NCBI GenBank assembly: GCA_026122225.1 | Contig: JANEZZ010001513.1 | Coordinates: forward strand, 1,860,001 to 1,924,000 | Length of the DNA: 64,000 bases | DNA from: Heloderma charlesbogerti | Taxonomy: Eukaryota > Chordata > Lepidosauria > Squamata > Helodermatidae | Direction: 5' to 3' | Shown: positions 36,293-47,184 of the stretch, in pieces | Layout of the letters: every line of letters starts with the position of its first letter | Position numbering within the stretch: the first letter of the stretch is position 1 | The notes under the pieces: model-generated | What the model was told of the DNA's origin: nothing | The model's database searches: none | The model's input: only the letters and a program-made list of their open reading frames with translations | Position numbers and translations under genes: made by a program

Positions 36293-36374
36293 GTCTCAGT
36301 CAGTGGTGGAGCCTGGAACACTGAAACACGAGGAACAGAATGAGAACATCCAGCCGCTGCTGGCTCTAGATTGA
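36293..36374 (+). CDS. CLVS1: CLVS1 terminal coding exon with stop
   Basis: Acceptor GTTTTATTTCAG, then one base that completes the Arg codon, followed by 26 codons and TGA at 36372-36374. The peptide starts [15 protein letters not shown] and ends [11 protein letters not shown]. This short hydrophilic tail follows the CRAL-TRIO domain in clavesins; the DxxSPK/SQSVVE region and the LLALD-type end are shared by CLVS1 and CLVS2. Phase and frame agree with the exon at 23385-23620. The last intron before it is 12.7 kb. Confidence 0.95.
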
Positions 36375-36581
36375 GTCTGAATTCACCATGACACACAAAT
36401 GCATCCTCAGTCTTCAATGCTACCAGAAGCCTGTGAAGTGAGAGACAGGTTTAATACGCATTAACACATTCAGCTTGAATGCCAGGCTCTCCATCTTTGC
36501 AGAGCAAGTAACAATCATCACCAGCCATGTGTCCGTGTGGCCAAAGCCAAAGGGAAGATTCCTTGTGGCCCAGAATACTAA

Positions 36582-36701
36582 GGGCACAATCCTATGCATG
36601 CCTAGACAGAAAAAGTGTCCTACAACTCCCAGCATGCTGGCTGGGTCATGCTGGGAGTTGTAGGATGTTTTTTCTGTCTAGGCATGCATAGGATTGTGCT
36701 C
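36582..36701. mobile_element. Harbinger-like foldback MITE in CLVS1 3' UTR
   Basis: TAA duplications at 36579-36581 and 36702-36704. Ends GGGCACAATCC and GGATTGTGCTC; the arms run through ATGCATGCCTAGACAGAAAA and TTTTCTGTCTAGGCATGCAT and CCTACAACTCCCAGCATG / CATGCTGGGAGTTGTAGG, almost without mismatch. If transcribed it forms a hairpin of about 55 bp. Confidence 0.9.
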
Positions 36702-37020
36702 TAAGCTAATGAGTCTGATTGTACAACAGAAAGCTTTTCTTTCTTTCTTTCTTTCTTTCTTTTCATGTATTAACAGTGACTGAAACATGAGGGAGTACTT
36801 TCTATGATCACACATCAAGGATGTATCAGATGAGGTTTTCCAATATTGTTTAAGCAGGGATATTCTCCAGTTTTGTTAAAATAAAATGTAGATGAAGTGC
36901 AATGCAAATAATTCAAAATAAATATATATCAAAGTAAAGGTGTCTTGAATTTAAAGATTGCAGTCAGTAAGAAGCTTAACTTAGTTTGCGGTACAGAGAC
37001 AACACCTCCAGTCCCTTATG

Positions 37021-37155
37021 TCAGCCTTCCCCAACCTGGAGCCCTCCAGATCGGTTGGACTACAACTCCCACAATCCCCAGCCAGCATGGCCATTAGCTA
37101 GGTTGCCTGGGGATGATGGACATTGTAGTCTAACACATATGGAAGGCCCTGGGTT
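37021..37155. mobile_element. CAGCCTTCC foldback MITE
   Basis: TCAGCCTTCCCCAACCTGGA, CCCTCCAGATCGGTTGGACT and centre CCAGCCAGCATGGCCATTAG; right arm CATTGTAGTCTAACACATAT and AAGGCCCTGGG. Confidence 0.65.
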
Positions 37156-37882
37156 CCTTAATTGCCTTATGGCCTTACAAGAGTCCTTCCTTCCTTCCTT
37201 GGGTTTCCTTTCTCCCCCCCCCATAATTAAAAAAAAAAAGCTAAGCAATCACCAGCAGAAAATTGTTGAGCTCCGCAGTATGCAATCTCATCACCTCAGT
37301 TCTTCACAGGGATCACTTATTTCATTCCCCTGCAAAAATTCTTAACTTTTGAAAGTCCTTATAAACCTGTCAGCTCAATGTGATGAGCGGAGTGGGAAAG
37401 AGAGACAGAGAATTTGGAAAGCAATTATTTAGTTTTTAACAATGTGGGTCCCTCCCGCACAGGTAACTGCAGTATGTGGGGTAGATGTGGTGGCCATGAT
37501 AAGTCAAAAAGGAGGTGTCTGAGCTCAATGGAAACACTTATAGGTGATTAATATTCCACTCCAGGTCCTTTCATTTAGGTAACTTCGGCAAATGAAAGCT
37601 CAGCAGAGCTGTTTAACCATCTTCTCTCCTGCAATCAGTTAAAGGTGTAGCCAGAGGGCCTCGCTGACTGCAGATATAGGCTATGCTTATGGAAAGTGAA
37701 AACTTGGGATGAATTATTCAATATGCCTCCATTAGAAGGAACTGTATAAGAACAGAAAAATGTAGAACTGAAATGCCAAAGATCAGTTTGCTATTCCTGT
37801 CTTTGCTCTACTTGCGAAAACAAATCCCATCCCTATATTGAAATGAAAATCGATAATAATAAAAAAAATCCACTGTAATAAA

Positions 37883-39140
37883 ATTGTTTTTGCTGTGGCT
37901 TCATTTCCTCAAATAGCTGGAAACATTTTAGTCACATTTTACAACTGTATGTAACAGCCAGTTAGCAATCTTTAGCCAAACAGTACATTTAAGCCATATG
38001 CATAGAGAGGTTAACTTGCTGTCTTAGTGATGGCTCTGTAACTCTTAGGTGGTGCTCAGAATCAATGACATCGTTCTTTCAGCCATAGTCTTATGTAATG
38101 AATCAAACCATGATGTGTTATCGTCATGTTTCTTTTTAAGGGGTATCTTTCAGGAACTGTTTAATCTATTGTGTAGAGCTAAGGATGTTGCTTGTACAGA
38201 GTTGCTGCAGGTACAATATAATTTAGCTAGTTTTTTTTATTGTCCCTGAGGGCCAGATAAATATTGAACTTAGACTCTCTTGTAAAATCGAAGTTCTATG
38301 AAACCAGAAATGCTCAAATCAAGCCTTTATCTTTCCTCAGAGAAATACAGGGTCTCCATTTATTCCACAGGCTTACTCTGGACTGCTGCCTGTGCTGGTC
38401 AAAAACGAATTTATTTGCTAATCCTTTGTCACAGAAATCAACAATTAAAATTGCTAATAATTCATAACAGAGAAACTGAGTTTTTACTAATGTATGTTTT
38501 AGGGAAAATGTGCTGTATTTAACTGTCACTTCTTCTACCATGGACTTTTTACCCTTCAGAAACTATGACCAAATGCATTGTAAAACTTGAGAAAGATTGC
38601 AACAAGTATTAAAATCTTAGCTAAACATCTGTGTAATTTATTTTCATAGTCAAATAATCTTTTTAAAGTATTATGGAAAAGCATACACAGACATCCAAGT
38701 TAGCAATATCAACTCAGATAATAAAACCTTAAAATGGAGAATTAAATAGGCCTGTGTGTGGATTGTAATGCATCCTGAAAGGCAATAGAGGAATGTAAAA
38801 GGAAACTTTTTTCATTTTAGGAATCTGGCTGTTGCAAAGAACTGCATAGGAATTGTGCTTGAGGTTATTTCCATTGGTAGGACATGCCACTTTTAAAAGC
38901 GCTTCTTCCATTAGCACTTTCACAAAGAACTGTAACAGAATTATAATAAGGAAAGGTCAAGGTTGAATCATGGATACTTTGTATATTTGTTTGCAGTTTT
39001 GCAGGGCTTCAGGTAAAGTTCTTTTATTACAGCAGCTACAACTCATGGAAATTAGCCCTTCAATTCCTTGCTACCAGTTCAAAATGTAGATGCAATTTCA
39101 GTGCTGAAATATCTATACTTCTATATATCTATAGCTATAT
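37883..39140. other. Intergenic sequence between CLVS1 and ASPH
   Basis: AT-rich, without recognised repeats. Short open frames at 38049-38541 have no known domain. Confidence 0.4.
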
Positions 39141-39147
39141 CTATACT

Positions 39148-39173
39148 TCTCTCTCTCTCTCTCATGCATGCAC

Positions 39174-39219
<46 letters not shown>

Positions 39220-39236
39220 ACACACACACACACACG
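39148..39236. repeat. Compound (CT)n(CA)n microsatellite
   Basis: CT units, an ATGCATGCA interruption near 39164, CT units again, then CA units with one GA break. The CT part is a homopurine-homopyrimidine mirror, the CA part alternates purine and pyrimidine. Confidence 0.93.
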
Positions 39237-40890
39237 ATACACACAAAAAAAAGCCCTGCCAGTTTAAGACCAGAGTTAAGGCTATCTCATTTTGGCTCAA
39301 GTTCCACAAAGCCAGGAAATTGGAAGCTTAGGCTGATGCCTCAACTGATGTTCCATGATGATGTTGTGCAATGTCACAAATTGTGCTTGCTTACAGCTTA
39401 CTCTCCACGCATCCCCACTTTTGCTTGGTCTTTCAGGCCCAAATCCAGACGGGGAGGATGGAGTGCCTGGGACCAGTGTAATATAAACCTTTTTGAGTGA
39501 AGTGGTGTGACATGTGCCAATGCATAACCAGGCAAAGGTTCAGCAGGGAGAGTTGCAGCCCTTCCACCCCTTCCCTGAGAAGCATAGGTAAGGTGGAATG
39601 GGACGCAGGCTAACCAAAATCAAGATACTTCCTCCCTCTTGACATATCTCTCCCATGTCACAATTGGTGCTCAGGATCCTGCTGAAACAGATTCAGACAT
39701 GTTTCCTGGCTTCCACTCAGAATAGACACAGTGTCATAAGACTTAAACTATTTATTTGAGTATGAAATAGTGGAGGCCTAGAGCCTGTTGATCACTATCA
39801 GCCATCTTAACAATAACAGCCCGCAACAACAAGGGGTTCTTCTTCCCACGCTGCCTTTACGAGGCAGATGGCCCCTCCTATGGATAATGTCTTAATTCAC
39901 AGGAGTCTGTTTCATGCACTTTACCACAGATTCTTACAGGTATTAGCACTGGCACAATACTGATAAAATAGCCCTGCAGTATTTCCAACTTACAGAACTA
40001 TTCTGAAACACACACATGCACACGCACGCACATACCACTGGCTGGGTACATATGCGTAAAGCAATATATATGTCCCTCTATGTTCAGAAAGGCTTACTTT
40101 TGAGTAAGCCTGAACAGGATTCCAGCATACCCTTTTCCTTTCCCTCCCTATATCCTCTTCATTTGTGATCTATCAATCCATAAGAGTGATTCCCTCAGCT
40201 TTCAAAATTACATCACTCTAATCTCAGTTGATAACTTCCTGTTCCCCCCTCCCTCTACAGGAACACTGGAATACCTCCAATACACTGGAGTACTGGCATC
40301 ATTCTAGCTTCAGAGTGGTATCGAGCATGCCCAACATAATTTTGGTGGCAGTTGCTGCCATATGCTTTCATGGGGCAGAGAAACCTTAGTAACATTTGAA
40401 CTGCTGCTCAGAACTTCACCAAACCAATAAAAGGCACATCTCCTCAACAAACCTGAATAAAGTACATCAGTAGTTTCCTCTTGAATTTGAAAGAAATGTA
40501 TGATATGCCGAGCCACAACTTGAAGTAAAAAGTATAAATGTGTCAATTTTCAGCACATTGTAACTTGCTGTACCTGTGGCAATTTTTATCAGATTGCTTT
40601 TAATTTTTGCACAGGTGCAGACCTCATCAAGTAGATTATGGATGCCAAGTTTCACATCATTAGCTGAACAGGTATCATTTTTATAAGTAGTAGGACTTTT
40701 AGGCTTATAATGGTGAACCCCACTTTTTTTTTTTTTGCAACTAATCATAACTAAAGAAGTACTCTTGTGCCCCTTTAATAAAACCCACAATGCTACATTG
40801 AAGGCACTTCAGTTTAATGCACAATGCAATATACCACAGCACATAATGGGCAACTATATACCTATAGGTGCACATTTAGAGTAGACTTGC
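39237..40890. other. Intergenic sequence, nothing recognised
   Basis: Unclassified. A 12-base T run lies near 40723-40736, and a CACACACATGCACACGCACG stretch at 40010-40030. Confidence 0.4.
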
Positions 40891-40896
40891 TTTATT
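40891..40896 (-). terminator. ASPH: Candidate ASPH poly(A) signal
   Basis: TTTATT on the + strand reads AATAAA on the - strand. It is the first canonical signal found downstream of the ASPH stop codon, giving a 3' UTR of about 2.05 kb. Variant signals nearer the stop cannot be excluded. Confidence 0.35.
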
Positions 40897-42513
40897 CTAT
40901 TTGCCAGTCACAGAACCCTGCTTTATCAAAGTACTTGTTTTCAGGCAATACCTGGAAAGGTAATGCTAAACTAATCAGTGTTATGGCAAAACATGGCTTG
41001 TGGTATGTCAAATGCAACAATGCACACCTGTTCACACTTTCATTTTTGGTCTTCAATCTGCACTTAGAAAAGACAAGAAAGAGCAGCTATTTTAGAAACA
41101 TTCTACATAGGAATTCTTTCCATTCGAAGAAACTAAAAAAGGCTTGGATTCAATCTTTATGAAATACTGAACATTCTTTGCAATACTATTAGAAAAATAT
41201 TATTCAGACAACCCGGTAGCAATCAGATTCTCTCTCATCAGTATCTCAGTACTTCATCTTAACATTTCAAATGTACAGTTCTACAAAATCTATCCAATGT
41301 GTATTTTGGCATTTTTTTGTGCATGAAATCATAATGATCATATACATTTTGGTCATGAATACTGAATGTACAAGTTGCATTGTTTGTCATAATTTAGACA
41401 ATCTTACCAAAGCTGCTTGGATGCCTCATAGTTCACTAATTATCTTATTTCACTAATTAAAAGAGGTAATTGAAAGCATGCCTCCAGGCAGCACATCTCA
41501 TGGCACCAAAGATGTCCAGGCAAAGAGCTCGGCATTCACGGATTGAGTAAAAATGCATCATACAATCTTCATCATCTTTCAGTAAATATGAATGGGAGGT
41601 CAGTCTCTTCTTTTTTTTCCCCAGGTGGATCCACACCATAACTATGTGGGTGCCACGTCACACAAAACAGCATAACCCCATAGTACTGTGCCCACATGGT
41701 TTGTTTTCTCTGCCACACTCTTATGGAAGAGATTAAACTGGCCATAGTTGAGAATGTAAATGCTATAAAAAGCAAAATTGTTCCAAATCAGAATTTTCCC
41801 CAGAACAGCTTCCTAATCAGAATTTGTGTGATGATTATTATTTCAATGAAAGGCCTTGTTTTTCTTTTTTCTTACTGTATAAGAAACTTGGGGGCAAAAC
41901 CTGCATACAGAGAAAAGCCCCCATGCACCTCAGTAAGGCTTAAAAGACCTTTCTGTGTTAGAAATAAAGACAGCTTTCAATCCTGGGTTAGAAACAATCA
42001 GGAACTGAACACAGGAAGTGTGCGTTTATCTTCCCACTTGGAAGGAAAAAACCATGCTCAGTAAAATGAAGACCTCCTCATATAAGGCTTCATTGCTGCA
42101 AAATTAATGTGAGTTGCCATTTTAACCACACACACACAAAAAGAAGAAAAGAAAATTACAAAAGGAAAGTGGTTCATAAAGAGCAAAAAAGAAAAGAAAA
42201 GAGTACCCATACAAATGTGATAGAAAAATACAATTTTCTATTAAAAATACAATATAAAACCATCTGCTCACATTATCTACAGCTCAAACTGGAAATTCAT
42301 TGGCTTAAATCTAAATGAGTTACTAGGCACAGTGTGACACGTGTCCAAGTTGCCCTCCTGTAAGTGCTTATGAGTGTCCTTATAAGGATGGATATGGGAG
42401 CACTGACGGGGGACGCAATCCACCAGACACTGCTGCTGCACAACCTTCTTCTAAATGAATAGAAATTGCATATTAGCAGTGTCTGTGTCCCTCATATTTA
42501 AACACAAGCTTTA

Positions 42514-42625
42514 GGGCGCAATCCTATGCAGGTTTAGACACAAAGAAGTCCTACAGCTATGCTGGCTGGGGAAGGCTGGGAGTTGTAGGACTTTTTTGTG
42601 TCTAAACCTGCATAGGATTGCGCCC
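42514..42625. mobile_element. Near-perfect Harbinger-like foldback MITE in ASPH 3' UTR
   Basis: TTA duplications at 42511-42513 and 42626-42628. Ends GGGCGCAATCCTATGCAGG and CCTGCATAGGATTGCGCCC; over about 42 bases per arm I count one mismatch. The high arm identity suggests a young insertion. It lies 320 bases beyond the ASPH stop, within the probable 3' UTR. Confidence 0.93.
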
Positions 42626-42948
42626 TTAGTGACTTGATGACTAGTACACCAAGGGTATGCCTAGCAGCGGTACACATAAAGCAGGCATAACAAAAGACTG
42701 CACGCATCTTAAAAACAAAACAAAACATGGCACAGGATGTTCTTTGGCTGATAGAACTGTAGGATCTGTACTTGCAGCATGAAAACAGAGCTATCAGATC
42801 AGTGCTGTAATGGTATAATACACAGAATAGTATGCTTTAAAGTCCATACACAGATTTCTTCATACAGTTTGGTTTTGCATTTGTTTTTACAAGGCCAGCA
42901 TTTCCCAGCAGAAAACGTGGACCTCAAAGGGGAAAGCTTCCAGTGCAC

Positions 42949-43099
42949 TTAAATGGCAGGAAGGGTACGCCGCTGTTGAGGTGTTAACTCCGGATGCCAG
43001 ACATCCACAATGAATATCAGGCGATAAGCATCAGCATCCTGCCACACTTCATGTTCAAAAGAGTCATCAAAGATGAGAACCTTCCCTTCTTCCCAGAAC
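42949..43099 (-). CDS. ASPH: ASPH terminal coding exon (2-oxoglutarate oxygenase C terminus)
   Basis: On the - strand, acceptor TTGTCTTTCAG, one base finishing a codon, then 49 codons and TAA (42949-42951). It encodes WEEGKVLIFDDSFEHEVWQD, then RLIFIVDVWHPELTP and the end RRTLPAI. ASPH hydroxylates Asp/Asn in EGF-like domains in the ER. Counting back from the C terminus (human protein 758 residues), His in FEHEVW is position 725, an iron ligand, and Arg in YRLIF is position 735, which binds 2-oxoglutarate. Both are present. The ORF that seems to extend upstream (to 43170) is intron read-through. Confidence 0.95.
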
Positions 43100-43684
43100 C
43101 TGAAAGACAAAACAGGCTGTCTTTTATTTCCTGCCCATGAGGGTTCAAAGCGGCAAACATTTCTAACCATGGCATGGAAAACCTACATAGATGGTCAAAT
43201 GACACTTAAGTGAGCAGTCTCACTCTGGAGCACCTTGCTTATCTGTGTGATCCTGTCAGGCCAGACGGAAAGCAAGTGCAGGTCGATGATAAAATGTGTG
43301 GTTGAATGGCCATCTGTATTAACCCAGAATTTTTCAGAGAGCATTACATTGGATGCACTATTGTTCATAATTAAGAGTTAAAGGATGTTCCCCCGCCCCC
43401 ACCCCCTGGCCAAGAAAACAAGTATTCAGAACTAAGTCCGATGCAACTTATTTTTAAAACAAACTTTTTATTCTATTTCCAGATATTATAATGCAGAGTT
43501 TCTTAAACTGTGCTCCATGAGTTAGTAGGTAGTAATGCAGAATAGTTGAGAATACTACAATATTCTACAAATACTAGACTATAGTTATTAAAATATGAGG
43601 TATGTATGTGCTTTGATTTGTAGAACAAAAAAAGTATTAAGTGGTCCCACCGAGACCTCCAAGCAGTTCAATAAAGTGATTTGT
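43100..43684. other. ASPH last intron, proximal part
   Basis: No exon or classified repeat seen. The region from here to the window end is probably ASPH intron, since upstream exons of the gene are not found. Confidence 0.45.
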
Positions 43685-43718
43685 GCATGCACGTGCACGC
43701 GCACGCACACACACACAA
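43684..43718. repeat. Alternating purine-pyrimidine tract
   Basis: TGCATGCACGTGCACGCGCA followed by CGCACACACACAC; strict alternation, Z-DNA candidate, similar to 35399-35450. Confidence 0.85.
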
Positions 43719-43987
43719 GTTTACCAGGGTGTTTCCATGACAATGGAAGGAGAAGCGAATGGAAGAGTACCGGATTTTTTTAAAGGAATCAGATTTGCTG
43801 CACTTTGGTCCATGCAAGGCTCCAGGAGGAAGTGCTCCACACCAATAAAAATCACTTCACAGAGCATACTTCCAGGTGGGGGTTGGAGTGAACATCATCT
43901 GACTGGCAGGGGCTGCTCAACCAATAAGAGAGGCTCCCACCCCAGGCTCCACCCATTTCTCCTTTCCTCTGAAGCTCCAGGTGCACC

Positions 43988-45135
43988 TGCATTTCAGGAA
44001 CAAGCCTCATTGACCACAATGGGGGCTACTTCTGAGTAGACACACATATATTTGTGCTGGGAAACAGGAATCACCTTTTGTCTTGATAAAATCACTCCTT
44101 CTCTTTCTCTCCCCTCCCTGCACCTGCATTAAGTACTTTCTTAAAGCGACAGTCATGTTCTCCCTGCTGCACAATCTCCTTCTCTCCCCCCGCCACCTCC
44201 ATGCATTACTTACTTTATTAAATAAACAATCAGTAGAGAGGGAACACAGTGTTCTAGCTGCTGTGCTGGATCAATCGAAGCTTTGAAGTTTCGACATGGG
44301 GGGAGCACTAGTCAGTGGCTAGACAGCCATAGGATATCTGGTTTTCCTGCAACCGACCTTGGAGCCTACACTCCGAGGTCGGTTCCCAGAACAGCACCAC
44401 ACTCTGCACTCTGAAGAGGAGCATGGAGTGGCCAAAACAGGGTATTCCGCGGCGGGGGGGGGGCGTTCCAGAGTGGGGAGGGAGGAAATACTGGTACGAC
44501 ACATCCTATGTGTTGTCCGGCAGCCTCCTCTCCCAATTCACCTTCCCGCAGCTAGACAGCCAAAATCAGCTGTCTAGCCGCAAATGCAGGGCAGGAAAAG
44601 CATGGAGGGAATGATCCCCTCTGTGCTTCTCCTGCCCTGCATTGGTTAGGCAGTCACCTCCAAGTTCAGAGGCAGCTGCCTAACCCCACAGGATTGCACC
44701 CTCCTAAATGCGGTATTTCAGTTCATGGGAATCTCAGTGACTCCCTGTAGTGTGCATTTTGGGGACATGCCTCATTGAGCACAATGGGAGTTAATTCTGA
44801 GTAGACACACATATGCTTGTGCTGGGAAAGAGAGGGACACACACACACACCAGGATGGGAAACAAGCCCCCTTTCTAACCCGATGCTGTGCAGGATCCCT
44901 ATAACGAAGGTGTGAAGTAGTTACTTCCTAAGGCAATAAACCAAACAATGGAGAATTGGAGCCTCGAGATCACGCTTTACAGCCTTTAGGGAATTTGTGC
45001 TTTAAACTGTGTCATTTCAATTGAGGGAGATCTCTGTAAATTCTGATGTGTGCATTCAGGGGACAAGTCTCACTAACCCCAATGGGAGTTACTTCTGAGT
45101 AGATGCTAATTGGTTTGTGCTGAGAAACACAGGGA
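43988..45135. repeat. Three spaced copies of a roughly 130-bp unclassified repeat
   Basis: Copies at 43988-44070, 44709-44840 and 45008-45135 share GTGCATTT(C/T)(A/G)GGGACA, CTCATTGA, CAATGGGAGTTACTTCTGAG and TTTGTGCTG(A/G)GAAA. The CTTCTGAGTAGACA core recurs in the Harbinger-like MITEs. Confidence 0.55.
44301..44701 (-). mobile_element. About 400-bp Harbinger-like non-autonomous element, copy 2
   Basis: Inverted copy of the element at 7610-8004. Shared blocks include CAGTGGCTAGACAGCCATAG, CCGAGGTCGGTTCCCAG, GGAACGCCCCCCCC (read on the - strand) and CCTGCCCTGCATTGG. The end near 44301 has lost about 14 bases that copy 1 keeps. Extra inverted pair TAGACAGC / GCTGTCTA near 44555-44575. Confidence 0.7.
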
Positions 45136-45917
45136 CAGGAAAAACCTGTTGACTGGGGTCACAGTGAAAGGCACACTCCTGGGCAGGGCTAGCATACCGA
45201 AGGCAAATGCGGGGGCTGGGGCACACGACAACTATACCAGGGAGAACCCAACTTAAGGAAAAGAATCGGACTTTAAGCCGTCTCACGAAATCTGTTTTCC
45301 CCCTGATAAGCTCCGGGGTGGCTGCTGGATGGCTCAAAGTCATGTATCGCTAATGACCTCCATGGAGAAACCCCCTAAGAACGGCTGTTATTTCCTATGG
45401 CTACACCTCCCCCCTCCCCAACACTCACACATCATACCCCTCTGCACATTTATTAAGTTCACTGGGCGACATTGGTCCAGTCACTATCTCTCAACCCAAC
45501 CTACCACACAGGGTTTTTGATAGGATAAAATGGAAACAGGTCCATGAATGCCACCCTACGCTCCTTGGAAGAAGCGCTGGATACAAATGTAATAAATTAA
45601 TTACATCTTTTCTGTAGTTCTGTACATCTATCCAGGTATCATAGTGAGAAATGTTGAAAGGAACAAGCAATATCAAGGAAGAAGAAAACATTATATATGG
45701 AAAACATCATTTTCTAAAGCAGATATAGTCTCATAACTCAATACATACAAATTAATTCCGAGAGGAAGACCAAAAACCCTGCTGCCTACCTGGACAAACA
45801 TCAGGAAAAATAAAAAGGTACAAGTTAACAACGCCACTTCTTAAAGAAAATTGATGGAACAGATGAGGATCACTTTTATGAAACAGCCTCACTAGCAAAA
45901 ACCTGAAAAGAAACTTA

Positions 45918-46003
45918 GGCTGCAATCCTATACATGCTTTCCAGGGAGTAGGTGTTATAGAGCTCAACAGGACTTCTTAGTAGACATGCATAGGACTGCA
46001 CTA
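45918..46003. mobile_element. Harbinger-like MITE
   Basis: GGCTGCAATCCTATACATGC after TTA, and GCATAGGACTGCACTA before TAA. Interior GGGAGTAGGTGTTATAGAGC, then TTAGTAGACATGC. Confidence 0.6.
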
Positions 46004-46496
46004 TAAATTAACTTACGGTCTGTCAATGAATGCTCTTTCTGCACAAGGAAGAAGGAGTCATGAAAAAGGATCTATTCCTATAGGATTTATAGAATTAAGC
46101 AAAGAATGTGGCAGAATACAGGCAAACATTGTTATTGAAGTATATGACCAAGTGACTGAGAATGGAGATTCTATTTTTACAATAGTTTACCGTGCAGGAA
46201 TTGGCATTGAAAAAATATGGAATATTTCTGTAAAAAGTTACTATTTCTCTACATGGAGCCGCAGAAATAACTCGTATGAGATTAATTGAATGAGAAGTGC
46301 AAAAATACACAGCAAGTTTATTCTGGGACTACTGTAGGACTGAATGCCTGCTACTTTTCCTGACATATTACATCCAATATTTTCAGTTTCTTGTAAATTG
46401 TAAATTCCACGTTATAGTGTTTTATGCTGGCAATTAGCATTAGAGCTATCCTTTTTCCACTTTTGCCTTTTACTCCTACTCAATGAAGTAATGAAG

Positions 46497-46722
46497 AATA
46501 AGGCTATCAATGGCTACTACTCATGATGGCTACATAGTAGCTCCAGTACCAGAGGCAAAATGCCTCTGTGTGCCAGTTGCTGGGGAATATAGGCAGGAAG
46601 GTTCTATTGCACTCATGTGCTGCATGTGGGTTGCCCATAGTCACCTTGTGGGCCACTCGACTAGAATGTTGGACTAGATGGGCCTTTGGTCTAATCCAGC
46701 ATGGCTTTTCTTATGTTCATAA
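46497..46722 (+). mobile_element. CR1-like LINE 3' end
   Basis: GGCTATCAATGGCTACTACT, then CCAGTTGCTGGGGAATATAG, and the end AATCCAGCATGGCTTTTCTT. Confidence 0.65.
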
Positions 46723-47184
46723 GATGTTTTTCCTAATGGCTAAAGACTATTTTGGTTCTGGAATACAAACCTGAATATCAGCACATTTTGTTCATTGAGA
46801 AAGGCATCAGCGAGTAGCCTAACATTTGACAGCCTTTTCTGTCTCTCCAAGAAAATCTTTTGGCATTTTTAAAAACTTCAGTAGTTTATTAAGATGTCAT
46901 TATTTATAATAATAAACAATAGAAATGAAAAATTATATTGGACCTTTCGACAGACTGAACTATTGGGAAGAAAAGTGGGTTTCAATTAAATTACTGCCCT
47001 GGGCCTCTATGGAATTCAATTAGGTCATGGTTGTTGTTGTTGTTTATTTGGTCAGTCGCTTCCGACTCTTCCTGACTTCATGGACCAGCCCACGCCAGAG
47101 CTTCCTATCGGCCGTCGCCACCCCCAGCTCCCCCAAGGTTGAGTCTGTCTCCTCCAGAATATCATCCATCCATCTTGCCCTTGG

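Larger units (their letters stand above)
1..36374 (+). other. CLVS1: CLVS1 gene, 3' part (introns plus last three coding exons)
   Basis: The window opens inside an intron of CLVS1. Three coding exons follow with consensus splice sites, separated by introns of about 5.0 kb and 12.7 kb. Together they give 142 residues up to a TGA stop. The start codon, the N-terminal CRAL-TRIO-N helices and the first half of the lipid-binding domain lie upstream of the window. The paralogue CLVS2 was considered; the C-terminal tail with the [11 protein letters not shown] segment and the QPLLALD end fits clavesin-1 better. The introns are filled mainly by repeats listed separately. Confidence 0.9.
36375..37882 (+). 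promoter_or_regulatory. CLVS1: Probable CLVS1 3' UTR with poly(A) signal candidates
   Basis: AATAAA occurs on the + strand at 36880-36885, 36917-36922 and 37877-37882; the last is followed by TTGTTTTTGCTGTGG, a T/GT-rich stretch of the kind found downstream of cleavage sites. Which is used cannot be decided from sequence. A foldback MITE sits at 36582-36701 and a (TTTC)n run near 36737-36762. Confidence 0.4.

Noticed and set aside
39121..39331. Open frames rich in Ser-Leu, His-Thr or Arg-Glu
   Set aside because: Translations of the CT/CA microsatellite.
42949..43170. ASPH exon starting with Met at 43170
   Set aside because: The first 23 codons are intron; a clear acceptor TTGTCTTTCAG ends at 43100 and the conserved protein starts just after it.
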